Shown: in pieces, positions 36,794 through 45,848 of the stretch
How the letters are laid out: every line of letters begins with the position of its first letter
Position numbering within the stretch: the stretch's first letter is position 1
Assembly: GCF_014207255.1 (NCBI RefSeq)
Contig: NZ_JACHCZ010000001.1
Span: forward strand, 2,409,378 to 2,473,377
Length of the DNA stretch: 64,000 nucleotides
Direction of reading: 5' to 3'
Source of the DNA: Pseudomonas sp. JAI120
Lineage (GTDB): Bacteria; Pseudomonadota; Gammaproteobacteria; Pseudomonadales; Pseudomonadaceae
Translations under genes and position numbers: made by a program
Notes under the pieces: model-generated
Seen by the model: the letters and a program-made list of their open reading frames with translations, nothing else
The model's database searches: none
What the model was told of the DNA's origin: nothing

Positions 36794-38104
36794 ATGAGCA
36801 CCACCTATAACGAGGCCGCGACCGCCGCCCCGACCAACTCGACCGCACGTGTCGCCACCGCGAGCATCGTCGGCACCGCCATCGAGTTCTACGACTTCTA
36901 TATCTACGCCACGGCTGCCGCGCTGGTGATCGGGCCGGTGTTCTTTCCGCAGACCTCCGGTACCGCGCAGATGCTGGCGTCGTTCCTGACCTTCGGCATC
37001 GCCTTTATCGCCCGCCCACTGGGCTCAGCGCTGTTCGGCCACTTTGGCGATCGCATCGGCCGCAAGTCGACCCTGGTGGCCTCGCTGCTGCTGATGGGCG
37101 TGTGCACCACGCTGATCGGCTTGCTGCCCGGCTATGACAGCATTGGTGCCTGGGCGCCGATCCTGTTGTGCGTGCTGCGTTTCGGCCAGGGCCTGGGCCT
37201 TGGCGGCGAGTGGGGTGGCGCGGCACTGCTGGCCACCGAGAACGCGCCCAAGGGCAAGCGCGCCTGGTTCGGCATGTTCCCGCAACTGGGCCCCTCGATC
37301 GGGTTCCTGGCAGCCAACGGTTTGTTCCTGATCCTGGCGATGAGCCTGAATGACGAGCAGTTCCGCAGTTGGGGCTGGCGTATCCCGTTCATCCTCAGCG
37401 CAGCCTTGGTGATGGTCGGCCTGTATGCGCGCCTGAAGCTGCATGAAACCCCGGTGTTCGCCAATGCCGTGGCGAAGGAAGCCCCGGTGAAAGTGCCGCT
37501 GGTGGAGCTGTTCAGCCAGCATTGGTTGCCGGTCCTGCTGGGCGCCGCGTCGATGGTGGTGTGCTATGCGCTGTTCTACATCACCACGGCCTTTTCCCTG
37601 AGCTACGGCGTTTCGACGCTGGGCTACAGCCGCGAGACGTTCCTTGGGTTGCTGTGCTTTGCAGTGCTGTTCATGGGTCTGGCCACACCGCTGGCGGCGC
37701 TGGCCAGTGATCGCTATGGGCGCAAGCCGGTGCTGATCGTCGGCGCAGTCCTGGCGATTCTGTCGGGCTTTACCATGGAACCGCTGTTGACCCACGGTTC
37801 GACCTGGGCCGTAGCACTGTTTTTGGCCCTGGAGCTGTTCCTGATGGGCGTGACCTTCGCGCCGATGGGTGCGCTGTTGCCAGAATTATTCCCGACTCGC
37901 GTGCGTTATACCGGGGCTTCGGCGGCGTATAACCTGGGTGGGATTGTCGGCGCTTCGGCCGCACCGTTCTTCGCGACCAAGCTGGTGGCGATGGGTGGGC
38001 TGAGTTATGTCGGCGGGTATGTGTCGGCGGCAGCGTTGCTCAGCTTGATTGCGGTGCTGTGCCTGAAAGAGACGCGGGATAACGATTTGAACAGGGTTGC
38101 CTGA
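36794..38104 (+). CDS. MHS-family major facilitator transporter
   Basis: A 436-residue proton symporter with 12 predicted helices, of the metabolite:H+ symporter family (ShiA, KgtP, ProP relatives). Signatures are ASIVGTAIEFYDFYIYATAAALV at the first helix, FGHFGDRIGRKSTLV between helices 2 and 3, and LRFGQGLGLGGEWGGAALLATENAP in helix 4. The substrate (a carboxylate, shikimate or osmolyte) cannot be determined. It has its own promoter and long leader, and a REP pair follows. Confidence 0.88.
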   Translation: MSTTYNEAATAAPTNSTARVATASIVGTAIEFYDFYIYATAAALVIGPVFFPQTSGTAQMLASFLTFGIAFIARPLGSALFGHFGDRIGRKSTLVASLLLMGVCTTLIGLLPGYDSIGAWAPILLCVLRFGQGLGLGGEWGGAALLATENAPKGKRAWFGMFPQLGPSIGFLAANGLFLILAMSLNDEQFRSWGWRIPFILSAALVMVGLYARLKLHETPVFANAVAKEAPVKVPLVELFSQHWLPVLLGAASMVVCYALFYITTAFSLSYGVSTLGYSRETFLGLLCFAVLFMGLATPLAALASDRYGRKPVLIVGAVLAILSGFTMEPLLTHGSTWAVALFLALELFLMGVTFAPMGALLPELFPTRVRYTGASAAYNLGGIVGASAAPFFATKLVAMGGLSYVGGYVSAAALLSLIAVLCLKETRDNDLNRVA

Positions 38105-38111
38105 TAAACAG

Positions 38112-38197
38112 CTATTGGGGGCAAGCCCCTCTCACATTTTGACCGCATTCCTACAGATTAAACGCGGTCAGTGTGGGAGGGGGCTTGTCCCCGATGC
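38112..38197. repeat. REP doublet
   Basis: GCTATTGGGGGCAAGCCCCTCTCACATTTTG and GTGTGGGAGGGGGCTTGTCCCCGATGC in inverted orientation, between the convergent transporter and purT genes (purT stops at 38200). Confidence 0.85.
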
Positions 38198-38199
38198 TT

Positions 38200-39381
38200 T
38201 TAGAGCTCTACAACAACCGCTTGGGAAGCACGGGTCGCCTTGGCTCGAGCCGCTTCAATCGACTCATCCCGCGCCAACGCCACGCCCATGCGGCGCTGGC
38301 CATTCACTTCTGGCTTACCAAACAGACGCAACGCCGTGTCCGGCTCGCTCAAGGCGGCGCCGAGGTTGGCGAATGCGGTCTGGGTCGACTGCCCTTCCAC
38401 CAGAATCACCGCCGAAGCCGAAGGCCCGAACTGACGGATCAACGGGATTGGCAGGCCCAGGATGGCGCGCGCATGCAGGGCAAACTGCGACAGGTCCTGG
38501 GAAATCAGGGTCACCAGGCCGGTGTCATGGGGGCGCGGTGACACTTCGCTGAACCACACCTGATCGCCTTTGATGAACAGCTCCACGCCAAACAGGCCAC
38601 GACCGCCCAACGCCTCGGTCACTGCCTTGGCCACACGCTCGGACTCGGCCAGGGCAATCGGGCTCATGGCTTGCGGCTGCCAGGATTCCTGATAGTCGCC
38701 CTTCTCCTGACGATGACCCACCGGCGCGCAGAAGGTGGTGCCGCCGATGTGACGCACGGTCAGCAGGGTGATTTCATAGTCGAAATCGATAAAGCCTTCG
38801 ATGATCACCCGGCCTTTACCGGCACGCCCGCCTTCCTGGGCGTAGTCCCAGGCTTTCTGCACATCGTCGGCGCTGCGCAGCAGGCTCTGGCCCTTGCCCG
38901 ACGAACTCATCACCGGCTTGACCACGCAAGGGAAGCCCAGGTCCTGGACAGCCTTGCTGTAGTCCTCAAAGGTGTCGGCGAAGTGGTACGGCGAGGTCGG
39001 CAGGTCCAGCTCTTCGGCGGCCAGGCGACGGATACCTTCGCGGTTCATGGTCAGCGACGCGGCGCGGGCGGTCGGGATCACGGTGAAGCCTTCGGCCTCC
39101 AGCTCCACCAGGGTCGCGGTGGCGATGGCTTCGATTTCCGGCACGATGAAATGCGGCTTTTCCGCTTCGATCACCGCACGCAGGGCGGCGCCGTCGAGCA
39201 TATTGATCACATGGCTGCGATGGGCAACCTGCATGGCCGGTGCATTGGCATAGCGATCCACGGCAATCACTTCAACGCCCAGGCGTTGCAGTTCGATCAC
39301 CACTTCCTTGCCCAGCTCACCGCAGCCACACAGCAAAACGCGGGTCGCGGTTGGCGACAATGGAGTTCCGATTCGGGTCAT
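38200..39381 (-). CDS. purT: Formate-dependent GAR transformylase PurT
   Basis: A 393-residue ATP-grasp enzyme that makes formyl-GAR from GAR, formate and ATP, the folate-independent alternative to PurN. The N-terminal domain has [30 protein letters not shown]. The ATP-grasp part includes [17 protein letters not shown] and [18 protein letters not shown], and [25 protein letters not shown] near the metal site. The typical length is present. The VUT-family gene is 69 bases upstream on the same strand. Confidence 0.96.
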   Translation of the reverse strand: MTRIGTPLSPTATRVLLCGCGELGKEVVIELQRLGVEVIAVDRYANAPAMQVAHRSHVINMLDGAALRAVIEAEKPHFIVPEIEAIATATLVELEAEGFTVIPTARAASLTMNREGIRRLAAEELDLPTSPYHFADTFEDYSKAVQDLGFPCVVKPVMSSSGKGQSLLRSADDVQKAWDYAQEGGRAGKGRVIIEGFIDFDYEITLLTVRHIGGTTFCAPVGHRQEKGDYQESWQPQAMSPIALAESERVAKAVTEALGGRGLFGVELFIKGDQVWFSEVSPRPHDTGLVTLISQDLSQFALHARAILGLPIPLIRQFGPSASAVILVEGQSTQTAFANLGAALSEPDTALRLFGKPEVNGQRRMGVALARDESIEAARAKATRASQAVVVEL

Positions 39382-39450
39382 CTCAGGTCCTCAGGGGAGC
39401 GGATCATGGGGAGAAAGGCCGGCATTTTACATGAACTGTAAAAATTGGCC

Positions 39451-39918
39451 TCAGTTGGCGACGGCCCGCTTGCGGATACGCCAGGCCATGATCAGCCACA
39501 CCACCGTGACCCCGGCGAATTTCGATGCCAGGGCCGTGCCCACCACGGCAGGTGTGAGTGCGCCGATCAGGCCGAAAAAGATAAACGTGTCGAGGGGAAT
39601 GCTCAGCGCCGAACTTATCCACAGGCGGTCGTGGAGCGGACGCTTGGTGATGCTGAACACCAGCCAGTCGATGCATTCCGACACCGCGAATGCCGTGGCG
39701 CTGGCCAGGGCGATGGACGGGTCGGAGGTGATATACGACAACACCAGCGCCGCCAGCATGGCGATGATCGCACCGTGGCCGAAGCGGGTTTGCACCATGT
39801 CACGCAGGATAAACACCAGGCCACCCCAGGCCGACCAGATGACATCCAGGTGCGGGGCGGTGGAGAAGGCGAAGTTGATCAGCACGACACTGCTGATGTA
39901 GGCGATCAGGAAGAGCAT
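39451..39918 (-). CDS. VUT-family (DUF165) transporter
   Basis: A 155-residue integral membrane protein with about five helices. It resembles the VUT/YhhQ group, of which E. coli YhhQ imports queuosine precursors. Landmarks: LVFILRDMVQTRFGHGAIIAMLAALVLSYITSDPSIALASATAFAVSECIDWLVFS. Shorter than E. coli YhhQ, as in many Pseudomonas. I saw no preQ1 riboswitch upstream. The substrate is therefore inferred. Confidence 0.8.
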   Translation of the reverse strand: MLFLIAYISSVVLINFAFSTAPHLDVIWSAWGGLVFILRDMVQTRFGHGAIIAMLAALVLSYITSDPSIALASATAFAVSECIDWLVFSITKRPLHDRLWISSALSIPLDTFIFFGLIGALTPAVVGTALASKFAGVTVVWLIMAWRIRKRAVAN

Positions 39919-39987
39919 GGGGCGAGGGACCTGTGAACAAGGGCCACAGGGTACTTCACATTTGGAAATATGTCGTCTTGGCGGGCC

Positions 39988-40076
39988 TCATCGGGGGCAA
40001 GCCCCCTCCCACACTTAACCGCGTTTAAACTGTAAGAATGAGGTCAAAATGTGGGAGGGGGCTTGCTCCCGATGGC
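39988..40076. repeat. REP doublet
   Basis: ATCGGGGGCAAGCCCCCTCCCACAC and ATGTGGGAGGGGGCTTGCTCCCGAT in inverted orientation, spaced by ~34 bases, between the VUT and DUF1289 genes. Confidence 0.87.
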
Positions 40077-40082
40077 GATCTA

Positions 40083-40298
40083 TCAGGCGCCGGATTTACC
40101 AGAAGCCATAAACACCAACCCTCCCGCCACCGCCCGCTCATGACACAAGCCCAGCACCACCCGGCGTTCGGCGTTGTCCATGCGGCTCCAGCGCGTGATT
40201 TCATCCACGCTGCGCTGGCAGCCGGTGCAAATATCGTCGTCATCCAGCGCGCAAATGCTCACGCACGGCGAGGCGACAGGGCGTTCAACTGCACTCAT
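40083..40298 (-). CDS. DUF1289 protein with a Cys-rich metal-binding motif
   Basis: A 71-residue protein with the DUF1289 pattern [31 protein letters not shown]: Cys pairs spaced C-x3-C ... C-x2-C that probably bind zinc or an Fe-S cluster. The function is unknown. Its ATG overlaps the stop of the gamma-carbonic anhydrase gene by four bases, so it is translated with it. Confidence 0.88.
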   Translation of the reverse strand: MSAVERPVASPCVSICALDDDDICTGCQRSVDEITRWSRMDNAERRVVLGLCHERAVAGGLVFMASGKSGA

Positions 40299-40819
40299 TC
40301 TTCCTGCTCGACCAGGTCACGCGCATACCGCTGGGCGTTATGCACATAGTGTGCGGCGCTGGCTTCGAGCATGCGTTTTTGCGCGTCAGTCAATTCACGT
40401 ACCACTTTTCCTGGCGAGCCCATCACCAGGGAACCGTCAGGGATTTCCTTGCCTTCGCCGATCAACGAATTGGCGCCGATAATGCAGTGCCTGCCGATCT
40501 TGGCGCCGTTGAGGATCACCGCGTTGATACCGATCAGGCTGTAATCGTCGACCGTGCAGCCGTGCAGCATGGCGTTATGGCCGATGGTCACGCCGGTGCC
40601 CAGGGTCAGCGGGTAGCCCATGTCGGTATGCATCACGCTGCCGTCCTGCACGTTGCTGTTCTTGCCGATCAGGATCAGTTCGTTGTCGCCGCGTAGCACC
40701 ACGTTGAACCAGACGTTGGCGCCCTCCTCCAGCTTGACCTTGCCCACCAGCGTGGCATTCGGCGCCACCCAGCTGTGTGGATGGGTCTCGACGCGGGCAT
40801 CGCCCAGGCGGTATTTCAT
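40295..40819 (-). CDS. Gamma-class carbonic anhydrase-like protein
   Basis: A 174-residue left-handed beta-helix hexapeptide-repeat protein ([53 protein letters not shown]). The three metal-ligand His candidates are in [13 protein letters not shown]. This is the YrdA/PaaY/CaiE-like group. Zn-dependent carbonic anhydrase activity is common in the family but not assured. It overlaps the DUF1289 gene and follows the CoA-pyrophosphatase gene by 35 bases. Confidence 0.9.
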   Translation of the reverse strand: MKYRLGDARVETHPHSWVAPNATLVGKVKLEEGANVWFNVVLRGDNELILIGKNSNVQDGSVMHTDMGYPLTLGTGVTIGHNAMLHGCTVDDYSLIGINAVILNGAKIGRHCIIGANSLIGEGKEIPDGSLVMGSPGKVVRELTDAQKRMLEASAAHYVHNAQRYARDLVEQEE

Positions 40820-40854
40820 GGTGTTCCCTCACGGCTGGCCGTTCAAACGACGGC

Positions 40855-41457
40855 TTAGGTATTGATGAAGCTCTTGGGCGGCTGGTGCAGGCTGATCTTG
40901 GCGTCGTCATAAAGCAGGTTGATCAACTCGACGATCATGATTGCCGTCAGGCCCCAGATCTTGTATTCGCCGAAGCGATAACTGGGCACGTACCAACTGC
41001 GGCCCTGGTAATCGATTCGGTGGGTATGTTCGCGCGGGTCCTGTCGGAAAAAATCCAAGGGCACGCTGAAGACGGCGGCAATCTCGGCATCGTTGGCCAG
41101 GTATTCGACGTAATCGGGGATCACCCCCACATAGGGCGTGACCCGGATGCCGTGCAGGGAGATCAGCGGGCTGAGCGGGCCGATGACTTCCACCAGGCCG
41201 GGGGGCAGGCCGATTTCTTCTTCAGCTTCACGCAGGGCGGTGAAGATCAGGTCCGGGTCTTCGGGGTCGCGGCGCCCGCCGGGAAAGGCCACTTCGCCAC
41301 CATGGGTCGACAGGCCGCTGGCGCGCAGGGTCAGGATCAGCTCGGGTTCGTCACTGCGGGTAATCGGCACCAGTACCGCGGCCTCGGGGAAACGCCCGTC
41401 GGTTTCCAGCGTGTGGGGGGTGTGGTTGCTTACCCGGCGAAGTAGCTCGTCCAGCAT
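40855..41457 (-). CDS. NUDIX CoA pyrophosphatase (NudL-like)
   Basis: A 200-residue NUDIX hydrolase. The NUDIX box is GGRRDPEDPDLIFTALREAEEEIGLPP, preceded by LRASGLSTHGGEVAFPG, the pattern that marks the CoA/acyl-CoA pyrophosphatase subgroup. The C-terminal part (YRFGEYKIWGLTAIMI) is also typical. It would hydrolyse CoA to 4'-phosphopantetheine and ADP. Divergent from the second NUDIX gene. Confidence 0.88.
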   Translation of the reverse strand: MLDELLRRVSNHTPHTLETDGRFPEAAVLVPITRSDEPELILTLRASGLSTHGGEVAFPGGRRDPEDPDLIFTALREAEEEIGLPPGLVEVIGPLSPLISLHGIRVTPYVGVIPDYVEYLANDAEIAAVFSVPLDFFRQDPREHTHRIDYQGRSWYVPSYRFGEYKIWGLTAIMIVELINLLYDDAKISLHQPPKSFINT

Positions 41458-41603
41458 GAGTCATCTCGGTCTGTTGGCTACCTTGCATCATGCACCAAAG
41501 CCGCCGGGTGCCCAACCCCAAAACCTTAGGGCTGTCGCTAAACGACAACTTGCAGGGCCCTGCCGGCCAAGCCAAGATAGACGCACTTTCCAGGAACCCC
41601 AGC

Positions 41604-42152
41604 ATGAATTTCTGCAGCCAGTGCGGTAAACCGGTTACCCAACGCATTCCCGACGGCGACGCCCGTCTGCGTTTTGTGTGTGATCACTGCTCGACCATTC
41701 ACTATCAAAACCCCAATATCGTCGCCGGTACCGTGCCGGTGTGGGGCGATAAGGTGCTGCTGTGCCGCCGCGCCATCGAGCCGCGCCTGGGTTACTGGAC
41801 CCTGCCCGCAGGTTTTATGGAAAACGGCGAGACCGTGGAACAGGCCGCCATGCGCGAGACCCTGGAAGAAGCCTGCGCCCACGTACGCAACCTGAGCATC
41901 TATACCCTGATTGATGTGCCGCACATCAGCCAGGTGCATATTTTCTACCGTGCCGAACTGGTCGACCTGGACTTCGCCGCAGGCCCCGAAAGCCTCGAAG
42001 TGCAGCTGTTCGACGAGGCTGACATCCCTTGGTCCGAGCTGGCTTTCCGCACGGTCGGGCGTACCCTAGAATACTTTTTCGCCGACCGCCGCCAGCAGTC
42101 GTTCCCGGTGCGCAGCGAAGCCGTGCCACCTCTTTCCAAGCCCGCCCAATAA
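41604..42152 (+). CDS. NUDIX hydrolase with N-terminal zinc ribbon
   Basis: A 182-residue protein starting MNFCSQCGKPV. Two CxxC pairs (FCSQC and FVCDHC) form a zinc ribbon at ~4-34, then the NUDIX box GFMENGETVEQAAMRETLEEACA (the last Gly is Ala here). Architecture resembles the NudC-like/ADP-ribose pyrophosphatase relatives but is shorter than NAD pyrophosphatase NudC, so the substrate is uncertain. The start at 41604 is chosen because it begins at the conserved ribbon; the upstream frame to 41490 is non-conserved in character. Confidence 0.85.
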   Translation: MNFCSQCGKPVTQRIPDGDARLRFVCDHCSTIHYQNPNIVAGTVPVWGDKVLLCRRAIEPRLGYWTLPAGFMENGETVEQAAMRETLEEACAHVRNLSIYTLIDVPHISQVHIFYRAELVDLDFAAGPESLEVQLFDEADIPWSELAFRTVGRTLEYFFADRRQQSFPVRSEAVPPLSKPAQ

Positions 42153-42189
42153 CCATTCGGCCGCTCGTCGCCACAGGGATACCGTTTTA

Positions 42190-42693
42190 ATGCGTTGGTT
42201 GCTTGCTCTGATCTGCCTGTCGTTCGCCACGCTGTCGTCAGCCTCTACCGTGGAAACCCTGGGTGGCAAGACGGTCGAAAAAGTCCTGGTGCTCAAGTCC
42301 GCCCACCAATTGCAGTTGATCAACGACGGCAAGCCCTTCAAGACCTACCGTATTTCCCTGGGCAAAAACCCCAAGGGCCACAAGCTGATCGAAGGTGACC
42401 GCCGCACACCGGAAGGCCTGTACTGGATCGACTGGCGCAAGACCAGCGACCGCTACTATCTGTCCATGCACATCTCCTACCCCAATATCAGCGATGCCGC
42501 CCGCGCCCGACGCGAAGGGGTGAAGCCCGGCAGCATGATCATGATCCACGGCACGCCCGACACCGAAGAGTACCCGGAGCAGTGGTTTCACACCCTGGAC
42601 TGGACGGACGGCTGCATCGGCATGCGCAACGTCGACATGCGCGAAGTCTGGAACCTGGTCAAGGACGGCACGCTGATCGAGATTCGGCCCTGA
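42190..42693 (+). CDS. YkuD-type L,D-transpeptidase family protein
   Basis: A 167-residue exported protein. The signal peptide is MRWLLALICLSFATLSSA. The catalytic motif is MIHGTPDTEEYPEQWFHTLDWTDGC142IGMRN, with the conserved His and the nucleophilic Cys of L,D-transpeptidases. It may crosslink or modify peptidoglycan stems; small members of this YafK-like type can also hydrolyse lipoprotein links. It starts 37 bases after the NUDIX gene. Confidence 0.87.
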   Translation: MRWLLALICLSFATLSSASTVETLGGKTVEKVLVLKSAHQLQLINDGKPFKTYRISLGKNPKGHKLIEGDRRTPEGLYWIDWRKTSDRYYLSMHISYPNISDAARARREGVKPGSMIMIHGTPDTEEYPEQWFHTLDWTDGCIGMRNVDMREVWNLVKDGTLIEIRP

Positions 42694-42807
42694 CGTTGGA
42701 CCGCTCGTAAAATAAATCAAAAAAGATTCCTGCCCTCGGCAGCCCCTGCCAGTGAATACCAATTCACTGCGCGGGCTGCGCACCTCTGCGCGCTATAAAG
42801 ACCTCTC

Positions 42808-42899
42808 TAATACCACTTGATACCAGGCACCGTTAAGGTGCCCTTAAACCGCTACATGCACCGTTTTGGAAGCATTGACATGGTATTTAAGTGGTATTA
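42808..42899. promoter_or_regulatory. Inverted operator pair of the GlcNAc operon (probable NagR sites)
   Basis: TAATACCACTTGATACCA (42808-42825) and, inverted, TGGTATTTAAGTGGTATTA (42881-42899). Reversed, the second reads TAATACCACTTAAATACCA, differing by one inserted base and one substitution. Centres are ~73 bases apart, about seven helical turns. The second site directly follows a TTGACA (42875-42880). A GGCACC / GGTGCC hairpin (42826-42842) lies between. Binding by the adjacent GntR regulator is inferred. Confidence 0.65.
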
Positions 42900-42955
42900 G
42901 CTTCCGGCCAATACCGGGCGACAACACTCCAATAACCGCATCGGAAACCCCATAG

Positions 42956-43714
42956 ATGAACCCCATCCTGACGCTGCGTCCCGACGACAAGCAATCCACA
43001 CCGCTGTACCTGCAATTGGCCCGCAACCTGGAAGCGGCGATCCATGCCGGCCAGTGGAAATCCGAACAGGCCCTGCCCTCGGAACGTGCCCTCAGCGAGC
43101 AGCTGAGCATTTCGCGGGTCACCGCCCGTAAAGCGTTGGAAGTGTTGTTTGCCCAAGGCCTGATCCGCCGCAGCCAGGGCTCCGGCACCTTTATCACGCC
43201 ACGCCTGGAGCAACCGCTGTCGCGCCTGTCGGGGTTCAGCGAGATGTTGCGCCTCAAGGGATTTGTGCCCAGTTCCCAATGGCTGGAACGTGACATCACC
43301 CCGCCGACCCATGAAGAACTGATCCGACTGTGCCTGTCGCCGAACGACAAGGTCGCGCGCCTCAAACGCCTGCGTAAGGCCGATGACACCGTGATGGCGA
43401 TCGAGATGACCGCCATGCCCGCCTCGGTACTGCCGCAGCCGCAAGCCATCGGCAATTCGCTGTACGAATACCTGGAAGGCATCGGCAAACCCATCGTTCG
43501 CGCCCTGCAACACATCCAGGCGATCAACGCCTCGGATGAATTCGCCAAGCTGGTGGGCATCGCCCCCGGCACCGCCATGCTGCTGATGACCCGGGTCGGC
43601 TACACCGCCGACAACACGCCGATCGAAATCACCGACACCTACTGCCGCAACGACTACTACGACTTTGTCGCAGAGCTTCGCCGTTATGACTTTGCCGCCG
43701 AGTTGCGGCCTTAG
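42956..43714 (+). CDS. nagR: GntR/HutC-family regulator of GlcNAc catabolism
   Basis: A 252-residue repressor. An N-terminal winged helix (~1-75; LPSERALSEQLSISRVTARKALEVLFAQGLI) is followed by a UTRA effector domain (~95-240). The family senses phosphorylated sugars such as GlcN-6-P or GlcNAc-6-P. As first gene of the nag operon, with two matching operator sites upstream, it probably represses its own operon. The equivalent P. aeruginosa gene is called nagR; the ligand is inferred. Confidence 0.87.
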   Translation: MNPILTLRPDDKQSTPLYLQLARNLEAAIHAGQWKSEQALPSERALSEQLSISRVTARKALEVLFAQGLIRRSQGSGTFITPRLEQPLSRLSGFSEMLRLKGFVPSSQWLERDITPPTHEELIRLCLSPNDKVARLKRLRKADDTVMAIEMTAMPASVLPQPQAIGNSLYEYLEGIGKPIVRALQHIQAINASDEFAKLVGIAPGTAMLLMTRVGYTADNTPIEITDTYCRNDYYDFVAELRRYDFAAELRP

Positions 43715-43724
43715 AGAACTGCCC

Positions 43725-44811
<1,087 letters not shown>

Positions 44812-44831
<20 letters not shown>

Positions 44832-45834
44832 AGAGGCCTTGGCCTCCTGTGACGCCGTCGCGGCGCAACTGCAACGCCTGGAACCGTTGCTGGAAGAAGT
44901 CGCCGGCCGCCTGCGCCGCCAGCCGCCACAAGTGGCGATGACCATTGCGCGGGGCAGCTCGGACCACGCCGCCAGCTACTTCGCCTACCTGACCATGCAG
45001 CATGTCGGCATCCCGGTGGCGTCGTTACCGATGTCGGTGGTGACCTTGTTGCAAGCACCAATGAAAGTCAGCGGCCAGGTAGCGTTCGGTTTCTCCCAGT
45101 CGGGGCAAAGCCCGGACCTGGTCAACAGCCTGCGCCTGCTGCGCAAGCGTGGCGCCTTGAGCATCTCGCTGGTCAACGTCGAAGACTCACCGCTGGAAGC
45201 CGCCTGTGAATTCCATGTGCCCCTGTGCGCCGGGCCGGAACTCAGCGTCGCCGCGACCAAGAGCTTTATCGCCACCCTCAGCGCCAGCGCGCTGCTGATC
45301 GGCCACTGGAACCAGGAGCCCGACTTGCTGCAAGCCTGCCAGGCCCTGCCCGCTGGCCTGCGTGAGGCCGCCGGGCAGGACTGGACGCACGCCATCGAGG
45401 CGCTGCGTGGCTGCCAGCAACTGATGGTGATCGGCCGTGGCGCCGGTTTTGCCATCGCCCAGGAAGCGGCGCTCAAGCTCAAGGAAACCTCGGCGATCCA
45501 GGCCGAAGCCTTCAGCAGCGCCGAGGTGCGCCACGGGCCGATGGCCTTGATCGGCGCGGACTACCCGCTGCTGGTCTTCGCACCACGGGGTGCCGAGCAA
45601 GCCGGCTTGTTGAGCCTGGCCGCCGATATGCGCCAGCGCGGCGCCCGCGTGCTGCTCGCCGCGCCCGACGATATCGCCGAACGCGACTTGACCCTGAGCC
45701 GCGCCGAACACCCGAGCCTGGACCCGATCCTGGCGATCCAGAGTTTCTATGTCATGGCAGCCGGCCTGTCCGTCGCCCGAGGCATGGACCCGGACCAGCC
45801 GCGCCACCTGAGCAAAGTTACCCGCACTCACTGA
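44812..45834 (+). CDS. SIS-domain glucosamine-6-phosphate deaminase-like protein
   Basis: A 340-residue protein with two SIS domains (~25-175 and ~195-330), like the isomerase half of GlmS and AgaS/NagB-II enzymes. Key segments: IARGSSDHAASYFAYL, GFSQSGQSPDLVNSL, IGRGAGFAIAQEAALKLKETSAIQAEAFSSAEVRHGP. In the nag operon it most likely converts GlcN-6-P to fructose-6-P, replacing a classical NagB. A TTG start at 44812 is preferred because AAGGAG lies 6 bases before it; the first ATG at 44824 is too far from it. It overlaps nagA by 20 bases. Confidence 0.85.
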
Positions 45835-45848
45835 GTCGCGCTTTCCTG

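Noticed and set aside
39919..39987. A preQ1 riboswitch upstream of the VUT transporter
   Set aside because: The leader is short and lacks the A-rich tail and pseudoknot pattern. The region is mostly taken up by the REP doublet.
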